DNA from: DATDOR01 sp035512695 | GTDB taxonomy: Bacteria; Chloroflexota; Anaerolineae; Anaerolineales; JABWBV01 | Length of the DNA: 64,000 nucleotides | Assembly: GCA_035512695.1 (NCBI GenBank) | Contig: DATKDL010000146.1 | Span: 1 to 64,000 of the forward strand | Direction of reading: 5' to 3' | Shown here: in pieces, positions 26,939-37,200 of the stretch | Layout of the letters: the number at the start of each line of letters is the position of its first letter | Position numbering within the stretch: position 1 is the stretch's first letter | Translations under genes and position numbers: made by a program | Notes under the pieces: generated by a model | The model's input: the letters and a program-made list of their open reading frames with translations, nothing else | Databases searched by the model: none | What the model was told of the DNA's origin: nothing

Positions 26939-27694
26939 TTACGACAGGGTGCGCTGCAAAAATTCCCAGATTTTATTCCATCCGTCGATCGTCTGGCTCT
27001 GGCGGTAGTTTGGGCGGTGGTAGTAGAAGAAGCCGTGTCCGGCGTCCGGGTAGATGTGGAATTCGTGATCTTTGCCGTGTTTTTTTAGTTCAGCCTCGTG
27101 TTCGGCCACCTGTGCCGGGGTGGGGCTCTGGTCTTCCTCCCCGAAAATCCCCAGGATCGGGCACGGCAGGTCTTTCGTATAGTCAATCGGGGCGACCGGT
27201 CTGGCGGGGGTGAGCGAATCGGGCGCCATGACGACACCGCCGCCCCAGCAATCGACGACGGCTTCGAAGCCGGGGGTCCGGCAGGCAGTCAGGAATGCGT
27301 GCCGGCCGCCCGAACAGGTCCCGAAAATGCCGGCCTTTCCGTTCGAGTTGGGCAGCGACTTCAAAAAGCCAAGCGCCCCTGCCAGGTCCCCGACCGCCTG
27401 GTCGTCCGGGATGCCGCCCTCCGCCCGGACTTTGGCCGCGACGTCTTCGGGCGTCCCGTGCCCGGATCGAAAGTACAGGTTTGGTGAAATCGCGGCGTAG
27501 CCGTGATTGGCAAAGCGTAGAGTCGCTTCCCGGTACCACTCATCCCAACCGGGCATGTGGTGCACCAGTACCATCCCGGGATACGGGCCCGGCCCCAACG
27601 GCCGGGCGTAATAAGCATTGATCGTTTCACCGCCTGCGCCGATCATCGTGACCGTTTCGGCGAGGATCCCTTCGTACATTTCTGTTGTATACAT
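26939..27694 (-). CDS. Dienelactone hydrolase family protein
   Basis: A 251-residue alpha/beta hydrolase. The Cys nucleophile lies in GTCSGGR (near residue 125), the acid residue in FGEEDQSPT and the His in PDAGHGFFYYHRP, giving the Cys-Asp-His triad of the family. The ATG at 27694 has an AGGAG Shine-Dalgarno. Substrates of such paralogues range from dienelactone to other esters; none is indicated here. Confidence 0.9.
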   Translation of the reverse strand: MYTTEMYEGILAETVTMIGAGGETINAYYARPLGPGPYPGMVLVHHMPGWDEWYREATLRFANHGYAAISPNLYFRSGHGTPEDVAAKVRAEGGIPDDQAVGDLAGALGFLKSLPNSNGKAGIFGTCSGGRHAFLTACRTPGFEAVVDCWGGGVVMAPDSLTPARPVAPIDYTKDLPCPILGIFGEEDQSPTPAQVAEHEAELKKHGKDHEFHIYPDAGHGFFYYHRPNYRQSQTIDGWNKIWEFLQRTLS

Positions 27695-27745
27695 GGTTAG
27701 CGCTCCTGGGCAGTTACGATTTCCGGTATTATACAGGCAGGCAAG

Positions 27746-28822
27746 ATGAACAGAATGGTCAAGCTCCTTCCCTGGTACCGGGCGAACCGGCGAAGCCTGC
27801 CGTGGCGGGAAACGCCGGCGCCGTACCGGGTCTGGGTTTCCGAGATCATGCTGCAGCAAACGCGGGTGGAGACCGTGTTGCCGTATTTCGCGCGCTGGAT
27901 CGAGCGGTTTCCGGACGTCCACGCGCTCGCGGATGCGGATCTGCAGGATGTCCTGGCCTGTTGGGAAGGGCTTGGATATTATGCCCGGGCGCGCAACCTG
28001 CACAAAGCGGCCCGGATCATCCGGGACGATCACGAGGGGCGGCTTCCCAATACAGCCGCTGGGCTGCGCAAGCTTCCCGGGATCGGGGAATATACCGCCG
28101 GTGCGATTGCCTCGATCGCATTCGGGCGGGACGAACCGGTGGTGGACGGCAACGTCCGCAGAGTGCTCGCCCGCGTCTACAATATCGCGATTCCGGCAGA
28201 CGGTCCCGCAGGTCGCCGGCGGCTCTGGGAAATTGCCGGCGAGATCCTCCCCGGCGGACAGGCCGGCGATCACAACCAGGCCCTGATGGATCTGGGCGCC
28301 CTGATCTGCACGCCACGTGACCCGAATTGTCCGGGCTGTCCTGTGCGGACCGGCTGCGAGGCCAATCGGTTGGGCGTCGTGTCCGAACGCCCGTTGATGC
28401 GGACCCGGCCTGAAACGCCCCACCACACGGTGACCGCAGCGGTGATCCGGGAAGGTGATACGGTTCTGATCACCCGCAGGCCGGATGACGGGCTGCTCGG
28501 TGGGTTGTGGGAGTTTCCGGGAGGCAAACTCGAACCGGGTGAAGACCTGGCTGCCTGTCTGCACCGCGAGATCGACGAGGAACTGGGTCTGCAAATCGAA
28601 ATTCTCGGCCAGATCGGCGTCTATCGTCACGCTTTCACGCATTTCAAGGTCACGCTGCATGCGTTCGATTGCCGGCTGGGCGGAAATGGCGCTGCTGTGC
28701 AGGAGCGGGAAGTCGCTGCGCACCGTTGGGTCACTCCCGACAAGTTGGGAACGTTCCCGATGGGCAAAATCGACCGGTCGATCTCGAAAACGCTGCAGGC
28801 CGGACCGGCAACCCATGAGTGA
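27746..28822 (+). CDS. mutY: A/G-specific adenine glycosylase MutY
   Basis: MutY removes adenine mispaired with 8-oxoguanine. The 358-residue product has the helix-hairpin-helix LPGIGEYTAGAI, the catalytic Asp in VDGNVRRVLAR and the [4Fe-4S] pattern C-x6-C-x2-C-x5-C. A C-terminal NUDIX-like domain contains GGLWEFPGGKLEPGE with the REIDEELG segment. A TATTAT box ends 13 bp before the ATG. It overlaps pcm by 8 bp. Confidence 0.96.
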   Translation: MNRMVKLLPWYRANRRSLPWRETPAPYRVWVSEIMLQQTRVETVLPYFARWIERFPDVHALADADLQDVLACWEGLGYYARARNLHKAARIIRDDHEGRLPNTAAGLRKLPGIGEYTAGAIASIAFGRDEPVVDGNVRRVLARVYNIAIPADGPAGRRRLWEIAGEILPGGQAGDHNQALMDLGALICTPRDPNCPGCPVRTGCEANRLGVVSERPLMRTRPETPHHTVTAAVIREGDTVLITRRPDDGLLGGLWEFPGGKLEPGEDLAACLHREIDEELGLQIEILGQIGVYRHAFTHFKVTLHAFDCRLGGNGAAVQEREVAAHRWVTPDKLGTFPMGKIDRSISKTLQAGPATHE

Positions 28823-29480
28823 AACCCGGGATTTCGACGCTGCCAGAGCGGAAATGGTGCAGCGCCAGCTGATCGAGCGCGGGATTCGATCGCCCCGCGT
28901 CCTCGCGGCGATGCGAGTTGTGCCGCGACATCTCTTCGTGCCGGAGCGTTTACAGCACCTTGCGTACAGCGATGGACCGCTGGCGATCGGAGAAGACCAG
29001 ACGATCTCCCAGCCGTATGTGGTTGGCCTTATGACCGAACTCCTCGAGCTGGAGCCGGATGATAAAGTCCTCGAGATCGGGACCGGGTCCGGTTATCAAG
29101 CGGCCATCCTGGCGAAGTTGGCCGGAGAGGTCTATTCGGTAGAACGCTTTGAAAGCCTGGGGAAAGCGGCCCGCGTCGCGCTGCGGAATGCGGGGGCGGA
29201 CAACGTGCGGGTTTTTATCGAGGACGGATCGCAAGGGCTGCAAGAACACGCGCCTTATGACGCCGTGGTGGTCACTGCGGCCGCGCCGGCGGCGCCGCGC
29301 GCACTGCTCGAGCAGATGGCCGATGGGGGCCGGCTGGTCTTGCCCATCGGCGATCGGCGTGGGCAGCGGCTGCAGCGGATCCGGCGGAAGGGGGATCGGT
29401 TCACCCGCAGCCGCCTGGTCCCCGTCGCTTTCGTTCCGCTGCGGGGCCGCTACGGCTGGTCGGAAGACCGCTGGTCCTGA
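28815..29480 (+). CDS. pcm: Protein-L-isoaspartate O-methyltransferase
   Basis: Pcm repairs isoaspartyl residues with SAM. The 221-residue product shows MRVVPRHLFVPE, EDQTISQPYVVGLM and the SAM motif LEIGTGSGYQAAILAKL, followed by PYDAVVVTAAAP. It is translationally coupled to mutY (8-bp overlap), a protein- and DNA-repair pair. It overlaps queG convergently by 31 bp. Confidence 0.96.
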   Translation: MSETRDFDAARAEMVQRQLIERGIRSPRVLAAMRVVPRHLFVPERLQHLAYSDGPLAIGEDQTISQPYVVGLMTELLELEPDDKVLEIGTGSGYQAAILAKLAGEVYSVERFESLGKAARVALRNAGADNVRVFIEDGSQGLQEHAPYDAVVVTAAAPAAPRALLEQMADGGRLVLPIGDRRGQRLQRIRRKGDRFTRSRLVPVAFVPLRGRYGWSEDRWS

Positions 29481-30628
29481 GCACCGGATCCTTCAAGACG
29501 GGATTGCGCGGCATTGATTTCCGCCATAACGGCCGGGTCCATCTCATTGCGCGCCGCCGTCTTCAGCGCGGCCGCTGCCGGCGGCCCCCCGATCCGGCCG
29601 AGCGCCCAGGCGGCGTGGCCGCGCACAAGCGGTTCGGGGTCTTCGAGGAGGGCTTTGCCCAGCGCAGGGACGGCGTCCGGGGACCGGGTATTCCCGAGCG
29701 CAATGGCGACGCTGCGGAGATAGCCGCGGCGTTTCGCCCGCTTGACCGGGCGGCCCTTGAACTTGCGGTTGAACGCCCCCGCGTCCAGCGCCAGCGCATC
29801 GATCAGCGCCGGCTGACCGAAGCTGGGATCGGACTCGAGACCCGGTTCCCCCCGTTCGGGGGCGAACCGGATGTTCCACGGGCAGACCTGCTGGCAGATA
29901 TCACAGCCGAAGACCCACTCGCCGATTTGGGCGCGCAGGGGCTCGGGAACCGGTCCTTTCAGTTCGATCGTCAGGTAGGAGATACAGCGCGCGGCATCGA
30001 GCGTCCGGTCCGGGAGGATGCAGTCCGTCGGGCAGGCGTCGATGCAGCGCGTGCAGGTTCCACAATGATCGGTCCGGAATGCCGGGTCCGGAACCAGCTT
30101 GCAGCCGAGCAGGATTTCGGCCAGAAAGAAATAGGATCCCTGCCCGGGGTTGATCAGGCAGGTGTTTTTCCCGATCCATCCGAGACCGGCGCGCTGGGCG
30201 AAATCGCGCTCCAGGACCGGCCCGGTATCCGTGTAATAGCGGTTCGGGACCGGTGCGCCGATTTCGGTTTCGATGAATCCGACCAGCGCCTCAAGCCTGG
30301 ACCGGATAATTTCATGATAGTCAAGCCCCCAGGCGTACGATGCGATCTTCCCGCGCGGCGTTCCGGGTGGCGAGTTCTCGAAAATCGCGGCGTCATACGG
30401 GAATGCCAGGACCAGGATACTTTCACAATCCGGAAGGATCCTGCGCGGGTCGGACCGGCGGGTCCGGGCAGCCTCGGAGGCGAGATAACCCATCTCGCCG
30501 TGAAAGCCGCGCGCCAGCCAGTCGAGGTAGAAGCCGAAATGCTCCGGGGGATCGGGCGTCGTGATCCCGGCGAGAGAAAAACCCAGTCGTTTGGCCTCGC
30601 TTTTGATCCGCTCGGATAGGGCCGGCAC
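29450..30628 (-). CDS. queG: Epoxyqueuosine reductase QueG
   Basis: QueG performs the last step of queuosine synthesis, reducing epoxyqueuosine in tRNA with cobalamin and two [4Fe-4S] clusters. The 392-residue product has ASYAWGLDYHEIIRSRLE, the ferredoxin motif CGTCTRCIDACP, the second cluster region CDICQQVCPWN, and C-terminal HEAT-like repeats (GHAAWALGRIGG). It starts with GTG. Other queuosine genes are not nearby. Confidence 0.95.
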   Translation of the reverse strand: MPALSERIKSEAKRLGFSLAGITTPDPPEHFGFYLDWLARGFHGEMGYLASEAARTRRSDPRRILPDCESILVLAFPYDAAIFENSPPGTPRGKIASYAWGLDYHEIIRSRLEALVGFIETEIGAPVPNRYYTDTGPVLERDFAQRAGLGWIGKNTCLINPGQGSYFFLAEILLGCKLVPDPAFRTDHCGTCTRCIDACPTDCILPDRTLDAARCISYLTIELKGPVPEPLRAQIGEWVFGCDICQQVCPWNIRFAPERGEPGLESDPSFGQPALIDALALDAGAFNRKFKGRPVKRAKRRGYLRSVAIALGNTRSPDAVPALGKALLEDPEPLVRGHAAWALGRIGGPPAAAALKTAARNEMDPAVMAEINAAQSRLEGSGAQDQRSSDQP

Positions 30629-30629
30629 G

Positions 30630-31316
30630 TCAAGGCGCCGGGGTGTTGGTCGGCGCTGGGGTGTTGGTCGGCGTGTTGGTTGGGACCGCGGTGGGTTCGA
30701 TCACGACGATCGAGACCAGGACCGCCTGGTTTGCCAATTCACCGATCCCGAAGATCAGGCCGTCCGCGTTGGCGAGCATCCAGTATCCCTCGTAAGTTCC
30801 TCCGGTGAGCGGGGCGATCATCGTGATGCTGATATCGACGCTGCCTCCTGGGGGCACTTCCTCTTCCAGTAAGATCGGAAAACCATCCATCAGTTCGCCG
30901 GCGACAAACACGAACGAATAATCGGTGGTCCAGGTATTCAAGCCGATATTCTGGATCCGCCAGGTTTTGGTGAACGGCTCGCCTCCGATGATCTCAGATC
31001 CGTCCGGGATGGTGATATCGGCGACAAACAGGGCCTGGTCGTCGAGGGCCAGGGCTGAGATCGTCGGCGAAGGTTCGGCGCTGGCTGTCGGCGTCGGTTC
31101 CGGGGTATCCGTAGAGGGTTCCGGTGTCGGGGACGGGTTTTCGACTGCGATCCGTGTGAGCTCCGCGGAAACGGTCGCTTCGACCGCTTGCGATACGGCT
31201 TCCATGTCCATGGTCGGCGCTTCCGCGGGGGGCTCGGTCGATTCAGGCGTTGAGGACGGCGAACAGGCTGCCAGGACGAAGATCAAAAGGATTGTCAGAT
31301 AAGCTTTGGTTTTCAT
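30630..31316 (-). CDS. Lipoprotein with NBR1-type Ig domain
   Basis: A 228-residue exported lipoprotein. The signal peptide ends with lipobox LAAC (Cys18). A Ser/Thr/Pro/Glu-rich linker leads to about residue 90, and one NBR1-like Ig domain follows (about 95-205, TKTWRIQNIGLNTWTTDYSFVF). The C-terminus is a PTNTP-type repeat tail. The family name comes from the eukaryotic autophagy receptor; in bacteria these are surface proteins of unknown role. AGGAGG stands before the ATG. It is a paralogue of the next gene upstream, and its stop is 1 bp from queG's start. Confidence 0.85.
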   Translation of the reverse strand: MKTKAYLTILLIFVLAACSPSSTPESTEPPAEAPTMDMEAVSQAVEATVSAELTRIAVENPSPTPEPSTDTPEPTPTASAEPSPTISALALDDQALFVADITIPDGSEIIGGEPFTKTWRIQNIGLNTWTTDYSFVFVAGELMDGFPILLEEEVPPGGSVDISITMIAPLTGGTYEGYWMLANADGLIFGIGELANQAVLVSIVVIEPTAVPTNTPTNTPAPTNTPAP

Positions 31317-32091
31317 GTATTCCTCCTGAAACGGTCAGGAAATGACGAATTCGACGGTCGCACTGCGTATCCCCGACATTTTCAAGCCGGAAAACGGCCG
31401 CCGGCTCACCGCCGCAGGCGTGAATGTTCGAGAATGTAAAGCCGGCATCAGGCGTTCCACCAACATCGATCACCACCCAGAACGATGCGGTCCCCTGGCT
31501 ACCCAAACCGAAGATCTGCCCGGCCGGATTGCGGAGTTTCCAGTCGCCCCGATAGCTGCCCGGCTCATCGGGCGCGGTGAGGTTGATCGAGATATCCACC
31601 TCGGCGCCTGGAAGGACCGAGCCCGGGGTCACCGGGAAAGAGGCCGGCCCCCCCATGGCGTCCCCGGAATCGAAAACGACGTCGTACTCGGCGGTCCAGG
31701 TGCACGAGCCGTTGTTCCGGATTCGCCATGTTTTGACGAAGGTTTCCCCGGGTTCAAAGGTCGTACCGTCCGGGATCGTGACGTCTTCCACGAATGCACC
31801 CAGATCGCATGTGGAGCCCGGTTCAACGGTCACGACCGGGCCGCCGTCCCCGGCCTGGGTTGGGGTGATGACGGGGATCTCGGTGCCCACCTGGCTGGAG
31901 AGCGGGGTAACGGTCGGGAAGGCTCCATCCGCCGCCAACGTCAGTTGAGCATCCAGAGTCTGGGCGGCCTGGGTGAAGTTGTCGCTGCGGTCGAGGTCCG
32001 GGGCGCTGCCGGCGCCTAGCGTGCAGCCGGCGGTGATCGTCAGGAAACAGACTGCGACCGCGCTCCCGAGCGTGAATTTTCCGAGGTTCAT
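31243..32091 (-). CDS. NBR1-type Ig lipoprotein, probably frameshifted near its 3' end
   Basis: As written, a 282-residue lipoprotein (signal peptide, lipobox TAGC). One NBR1 Ig domain (TKTWRIRNNGSCTWTAEYDVVF) is followed by a partial second beta domain. The final about 45 residues run into the next gene and look unnatural. Deleting one base from the CCCC run at 31371-31374 restores an ending IRSATVEFVIS with stop at 31335, just before the next gene's Shine-Dalgarno. That suggests a one-base indel or a sequencing error. The ATG at 32091 has TAGAAT seven bases upstream (leaderless); another ATG lies at 32100. Confidence 0.8.
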   Translation of the reverse strand: MNLGKFTLGSAVAVCFLTITAGCTLGAGSAPDLDRSDNFTQAAQTLDAQLTLAADGAFPTVTPLSSQVGTEIPVITPTQAGDGGPVVTVEPGSTCDLGAFVEDVTIPDGTTFEPGETFVKTWRIRNNGSCTWTAEYDVVFDSGDAMGGPASFPVTPGSVLPGAEVDISINLTAPDEPGSYRGDWKLRNPAGQIFGLGSQGTASFWVVIDVGGTPDAGFTFSNIHACGGEPAAVFRLENVGDTQCDRRIRHFLTVSGGIHENQSLSDNPFDLRPGSLFAVLNA

Positions 32092-32138
32092 CGGGTGCAT
32101 TCTATCAGGCTTTCGGAGATGGCGTTAGTCCCCGTGGG

Positions 32139-33092
32139 TCACCAGCCTGAGCTGTACCAGACCAGATAATCCCAGGTGTGGCGCTCCCAGTAGGCCGGCT
32201 CATGCCGGCCGGTATTCAGATGCCACTGGTGTGGGATATTCAGCTCGGCGAGCAGGTCGCCGAACCAGGCCGCCTGGTTGAGCAGGTGGTCATCTTCGCC
32301 GATATCGATGTAGAACCTTGGGAGCATCTCCGGGGGGATCAGATCCAGCCAGCCTGGGATCAGGGGCGGATCCGACAGGAACAAAGGCAGGCTGTGCGCC
32401 CCGATCGCCGAGAATTCCTGCCAGTGATTCAATCCCAGGTGAACGGCCCATGAAGCGCCCCTGGATAGGCCGCCGATCGCCCGATGTTCCCGATCCGCGA
32501 TGGTGCGGTAGTGCAGATCGACCCACGGCAGGATTCGAGACATCAGCGCTTCTCCGAACGGGTCGCGGATCGGAGCCACGAAGAGGCGGTCTCGGGGCAT
32601 CAGGATTAAAAATGGGGGCGCCAACCCGGATGCGATCAATTCGTCAGCGGTTTCGTCGGCGCCAAGGTCGTCCCATTGGGAATCGGTATCGTTGGCGCCG
32701 TGGATCAGGATCAGCAGCGGATAGGTGCGTTCCGGATGGCGGTCGTAGCACGGGGGCGTGTAGACGCGGAAGTCCCAGGGATCCGGGGAGAGATCGGTCG
32801 AGAGCGAGTGCCGGGTCACGCGTCCGCCTGCCTGCCAGCAGAGGTCGGCAGTCGGAACATCGGTGGGGGCGGTGACCGGCGCAAGGGACGGTGGGGTGGT
32901 TGCGGTGGGCAGCGGTGTACGGGTCGGTATCCGGGTGGGGGTTTCCACCGGGGGACCGGCGGTCGCCGGAAGAGAGGTGGGCGGTGCGACGGGAGCGGGG
33001 TAATGGGCAGGTCCGGGCTCAGCCGCCTGGCAACCCGCCAGCAGCAGACCGGCGATGATCGAGGCGACCGTCAGCGAAAACGTCTTTTCCAT
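32139..33092 (-). CDS. Lipoprotein esterase (esterase-D-like alpha/beta hydrolase)
   Basis: A 317-residue lipoprotein. Lipobox LAGC (Cys21) is followed by a Pro/Thr-rich linker to about residue 85 and a PF00756-type hydrolase domain. The oxyanion region is LLILIHGANDTDSQW, the nucleophile Ser lies in GGLSRGAS, an acidic residue in DIGEDDHLL and the His in NTGRHEPAYW. Its start overlaps the end of the next hydrolase gene by 22 bp. It is likely exposed outside the membrane; the ester substrate is unknown. Confidence 0.83.
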   Translation of the reverse strand: MEKTFSLTVASIIAGLLLAGCQAAEPGPAHYPAPVAPPTSLPATAGPPVETPTRIPTRTPLPTATTPPSLAPVTAPTDVPTADLCWQAGGRVTRHSLSTDLSPDPWDFRVYTPPCYDRHPERTYPLLILIHGANDTDSQWDDLGADETADELIASGLAPPFLILMPRDRLFVAPIRDPFGEALMSRILPWVDLHYRTIADREHRAIGGLSRGASWAVHLGLNHWQEFSAIGAHSLPLFLSDPPLIPGWLDLIPPEMLPRFYIDIGEDDHLLNQAAWFGDLLAELNIPHQWHLNTGRHEPAYWERHTWDYLVWYSSGW

Positions 33093-33859
33093 TCATCTTT
33101 CAACCGCAGGTTGGCGGGCGATTCACCCGATCCGAGCCCGAGAAAATCGAGGGCCAGCCTGCTGAAAACCCCGGGCTCGCGCAGCATCGGGTGATGACCG
33201 CCTGTCTCGAGCGCGACCTGGTGCAGCAGCGTGGGATCGTCGGGGTTCGGGTGCGTGAAACTTCCTTCGATCACAGGATCGTTCTCGCAGCGCACCAACA
33301 GGCATGCGATCTGCCGGCCGCCGGAGATCTCGGACGGCTCACCGGCCTCGAGGGCTTCCAGGGAAGCCTTGATCGCCTCCCCCTCCGCTTTTTCGGCCTC
33401 ACGGCGGTACGGGTCGCTGCCCTGCAAACCGGTGTAGACCCAAAGGCTCAAATCGGCGGGACCGGCCGTTCTCAACCGAGAATTGATCGTGGCCGGGGCG
33501 ACCGGTGTGTTCACCAGCATCAGCCGATCGACCGCCTTCGGATGGGCCAGGGCAAACCGGACCGCCACGACCCCCCCAAGACCGGCCCCGACTAAAGCCA
33601 CTTTGCGGATTCCGAGCCGGTCGATAAATTCTTCGACGAGCCGGGTTTGTTCATCCTGACCGTAACGGCCGCGCACCCTGGCCGTGTCCCCGAACCCCCA
33701 CAGGTCGAGCGCGTAGCAGCGATATCTTGATGAGGCGGGCTGCATGGTCAGGATCCAATCGCGCCAGGATCCGACCCAGCTGTGTAGAAAGATGACCGGA
33801 CGGCCGCGGCCGAGGACCTCGTAGTGGACGATCTCGTTCCGCACGATCAATGCGCTCAT
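33071..33859 (-). CDS. Alpha/beta hydrolase lacking the nucleophile serine
   Basis: A 262-residue alpha/beta-hydrolase. The oxyanion loop HSWVGSWRDW and a clear fold are present, but the nucleophile elbow reads GAGLGG, with Gly where Ser, Cys or Asp is expected. It may be inactive or use another mechanism. It is closely related to the protein at 42855-43670, which has an intact GHSMGG elbow; both begin with the same HYEV-GRG-PVI pattern. It follows the receiver gene by 18 bp in the signalling operon. Confidence 0.82.
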   Translation of the reverse strand: MSALIVRNEIVHYEVLGRGRPVIFLHSWVGSWRDWILTMQPASSRYRCYALDLWGFGDTARVRGRYGQDEQTRLVEEFIDRLGIRKVALVGAGLGGVVAVRFALAHPKAVDRLMLVNTPVAPATINSRLRTAGPADLSLWVYTGLQGSDPYRREAEKAEGEAIKASLEALEAGEPSEISGGRQIACLLVRCENDPVIEGSFTHPNPDDPTLLHQVALETGGHHPMLREPGVFSRLALDFLGLGSGESPANLRLKDEWKRRFR

Positions 33860-33877
33860 CGATTCGGACGCAGCGGC

Positions 33878-34249
33878 TCAGCCGGCCTCACCCAGGATCG
33901 ACCGGATCTTCTCGGCCAACTGTTCCGGGGCGAATGGTTTCAGGATGTACTCGGACGCGCCGGCCTCAAGCCCGGTTCGAATTTCCGCTTCCTGTCCCTT
34001 CGCCGAAAGAAATACAACGGGGATGTGGGCCAGCTCCGGGTCGGCCTTGATAATCTCACAGGCCTCGTAGCCGGTCATTTTCGGCATTCGGACATCCAAC
34101 AGAACCAGGTCGGGCTTTTCCCGGTAGGCGGCCTCCACGGCCTCCGCTCCGTCGGCAGTTGCAACGACCTCATAACCGGCGTAGCGCAGCGTGAAGGCGA
34201 TCAGGTCGCGGATATCGCGCTCATCCTCAGCGATCAGTATTTTAGCCAT
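33878..34249 (-). CDS. Single-domain response regulator
   Basis: A 123-residue receiver domain with no output domain. It has acidic pocket EDERD, phospho-acceptor Asp in DLVLLDVRMPKMTG, Ser in VVFLSAKG and Lys in ILKPFAPEQL. The ATG at 34249 is 43 bp downstream of the giant histidine kinase's stop, making it the likely phosphorylation partner, with a role in relaying or titrating phosphate. Confidence 0.93.
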   Translation of the reverse strand: MAKILIAEDERDIRDLIAFTLRYAGYEVVATADGAEAVEAAYREKPDLVLLDVRMPKMTGYEACEIIKADPELAHIPVVFLSAKGQEAEIRTGLEAGASEYILKPFAPEQLAEKIRSILGEAG

Positions 34250-34292
34250 AGGCGTTGCAGCAGGTCCTTCAATTCCCGCTCGGCTCCTCCTT

Positions 34293-37200
34293 CTAGGATT
34301 TCGGTACGGTGAAATAGAACGTGCTCCCTTCGCCCGGGACCCCGGCACTTTCGATCCGGATCGTCCCGCCGTGGAGTTCGACCAGGTAGCGGACGATGGA
34401 CAGGCCCAGGCCGGTCCCGGCGGTGGATGTCACCAGTGGGGCATCCCCCCGATAGAACCGGTCGAAAATCTGGGGCTGGTCTTTCGGGGCCACGCCGACG
34501 CCGGTGTCGCGGACAACGACTTCGATAAATTCGACGGAGGGGCGGAACAGGATCTCGATCTCGCCGTCCGCTTCGGTGTAGTTATAGGCGTTCCCGACCA
34601 GGTTGTCGAGGATCTGCCGCAGCCGGGCCGGGTCGGCGTGAGCCGCGGGCGGCGTCCAATCCGATGAGACCCAGATCCGCATCGGTTTTTTCTCTTCCTG
34701 CGACCGCAGCCGGTAGTCGGTGACCACTTCTCCTGCCAGTTCGACAAGGTCGACAGACCCTCGTTCAAGGAAGACCTTGCCGGCCTCGATGCGGGAGACT
34801 TCGAGTAGATCGCTGACCAGGATGTTGAGCCGCTCCGTATTTTCCTGCACGACCCGAAGAAATTCGTGTTGCTGCGGGTTAACGATGCCGGCCGCGCCCA
34901 TCAGCAGGATGTCGACATAGCCTTTGATCGAGGTCAATGGGGTCCTCAGCTCATGCGAAACGGTGGCGACAAATTCCGATTTCATCCTGTCGACTTCGAT
35001 CAAGTGGGTGATGTCGCGGAAGATCGAGACGGTGCCGAGGAATTCGTGCGGTAGGGCGACCGGTGCCAGGTTAACGGCGGCGACGCGGACCTCATCCAGG
35101 GCGATTTCCTCCGAAAACGAATCGCCGGTTTCGATCGAATTCGGATTGGCGGACCAGGCCTGGATCGTATCTAACCACGACCGGCAGGGCGGACCGAGCA
35201 GTTCGGAGAAATCATCCAACGACCGCCCAACGACTGCCTTGCTCGCCAGGTCCAGGATCTGCTCTGCGGCGTGGTTGAACACGGTGACCTGGCCGCGCGA
35301 ATCGGTGACGATGACACCGTCGACGACCGATTCGAGAATGGCAAGCAGCCGGCTGGATTCGATCTGCTGGGACCGCAGCATTCCGCCGAGTCTTTCCGCC
35401 TGGTCGCGGATCAGCAAGTATAGATGCGCGTTATTAACCGCTACCGCGACCTGCTTGGATGCAGCCTGGATCAGCTCCAGGTGGTGCTGGGTGAATACCC
35501 CGCTTTCCCGGTGGAAGAGCATCAGGGCGCCGAGCGCTTCGGCGCCCAGCATCAGCGGGATCGCGATGACGCTGCGGTGCTGTGCTTCCCACAGCGGATC
35601 CGCCCGCGCATCGTCGATCAAAGCCGGCTCTCGGGTGCGGATAACCCGGTCCGCCAGGCGCCGGTCGAAATCGTGCGGGAGGGTCTCACCGGTTTCCGGG
35701 AGCGTCGCGTCGTGGCCGTACGAAGCCCTACGAACGAGCGATTCATCGGCAGGGTTGGCGATGATGAGGGTGCTCTGTTCTGCACCGGTGATGCGGTTGA
35801 TCAGTGCCAGCGTGCGGTTCAAGACGATGTCCATATCCAGGCTGGCGGAAAGCTCGGTAATGATCCCGAGCAGGGTCTCGGTTCGCTCGTGTTCGATGGC
35901 CAGCTCGTGTGTGCGAGCCTCGACCCGGCGCTCGAGGTCTTCAGCCAGCTTACGCGACCGATCGAAAAGTTGGGCATTTTGGACGGCGACGGCGACCTGG
36001 TTGGCGATCGTCCGAGCCAGGTCAATCTCGCTCGAGCCGAGCCGCTGGTCGGTATGCAAGATCAACAACCCATGCAGATCATCCCCGGTCACCAGGGAAA
36101 GGGCGAGCGCAGCCCCCTGGCCGGACGGCTCCCAGACCTCGGGCAGCGATGCCAGGCCCGGGTTCGAAGAGAGGTCCTCGACGATCAACACGCCAAGCGA
36201 TTCTCGCAGCTGCCGGAACGGGAGGTCGTCGAAAGGTTTGGGATATGCGCCGTCGCGCGCGGGAGACTGTGCCGCCAGCCAGGCTTGCCCGGCCGGGTCG
36301 ATCAAGACGGCGCTGACGATCCGGCAGGCGAAGGTCTCACGGATCTGCCTGGTTGTGAACCGGAGAATGTGCGCGGTATCCAATGAGGAACTGAACTCGC
36401 TGGACAACCGGTTGAGCAGATCGAGACGCTGGCTGCGTTCGTCCAGTTCGGCGGTCCGCTGCTGGCTGTCCTCGAATAGCCGGGCGTTCTCGAGTGCGAC
36501 CGCGGCCTGGCCGGCGAACGTCGTCGCGATCTGGATATGCTCCGAATCGTAAAAGTTCGCCTCGGTTTTTTCCAGTGCAATCACCCCGACCACATCACCC
36601 TTGGCGATGAGCGGAATGCCAAGCCACGATAGCCGCTCGAATTCAGGCAGCGCGGGGAAGCGCGGGTCTGAACGGATATCCGGGACGTGCAGCGCCCGGC
36701 CTTGGGCGACCATGTCGCTCAACAGCCGGCTGTCCTCCACCGGAACCGAAAGACCGACTCGCTCCTCGTCGTCCTCAAAGCCTTGCGCGGCCCGGACCGT
36801 AAGCTGGTCCTCTTTCAAGAACCAGAAAGTACCGGTGTCGAAGGGAATGACCTCGGAGAGATGGTCGAGCAGGGAAGCCGAGATACGGTAGACCTGGAGA
36901 TCGGAGGTGATGGTGGTGGCGACATCGGTCAGCGCGGCGAGTTGGACCGCCCGGCGGTTCGCCTCGACGAGCAGCTGTGCATTTTCCAGGATCAGACCGG
37001 TTTGCCGGGCGAGTGAACCAACCAGGGCCTCGTCTTCTGCTGTGAAGGCCTCAGGTTCTGTGAAACTGTCCAGGATCAAGACACCGATGGTCGCCGAACT
37101 GGATGGGATCGGCGCGGCAAGACTGGCGATCGGGACCCGGCCCTGGGTGGCCTCCTGGTATTTCATCAGCTCGTCATAAGGGAGCTTGTAATCGACAGCG

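Noticed and set aside
26939..28816. A 625-codon open frame on the minus strand covering mutY.
   Set aside because: Only its last 251 codons (from the ATG at 27694) match a real family; the rest is antisense to mutY and composed of Arg/Pro/Gly-rich shadow sequence.
30630..30705. A tandem DNA repeat at the 3' end of the first NBR1 lipoprotein gene.
   Set aside because: It simply encodes a PTNTP-type low-complexity tail, a common feature of these surface proteins, not an independent element.
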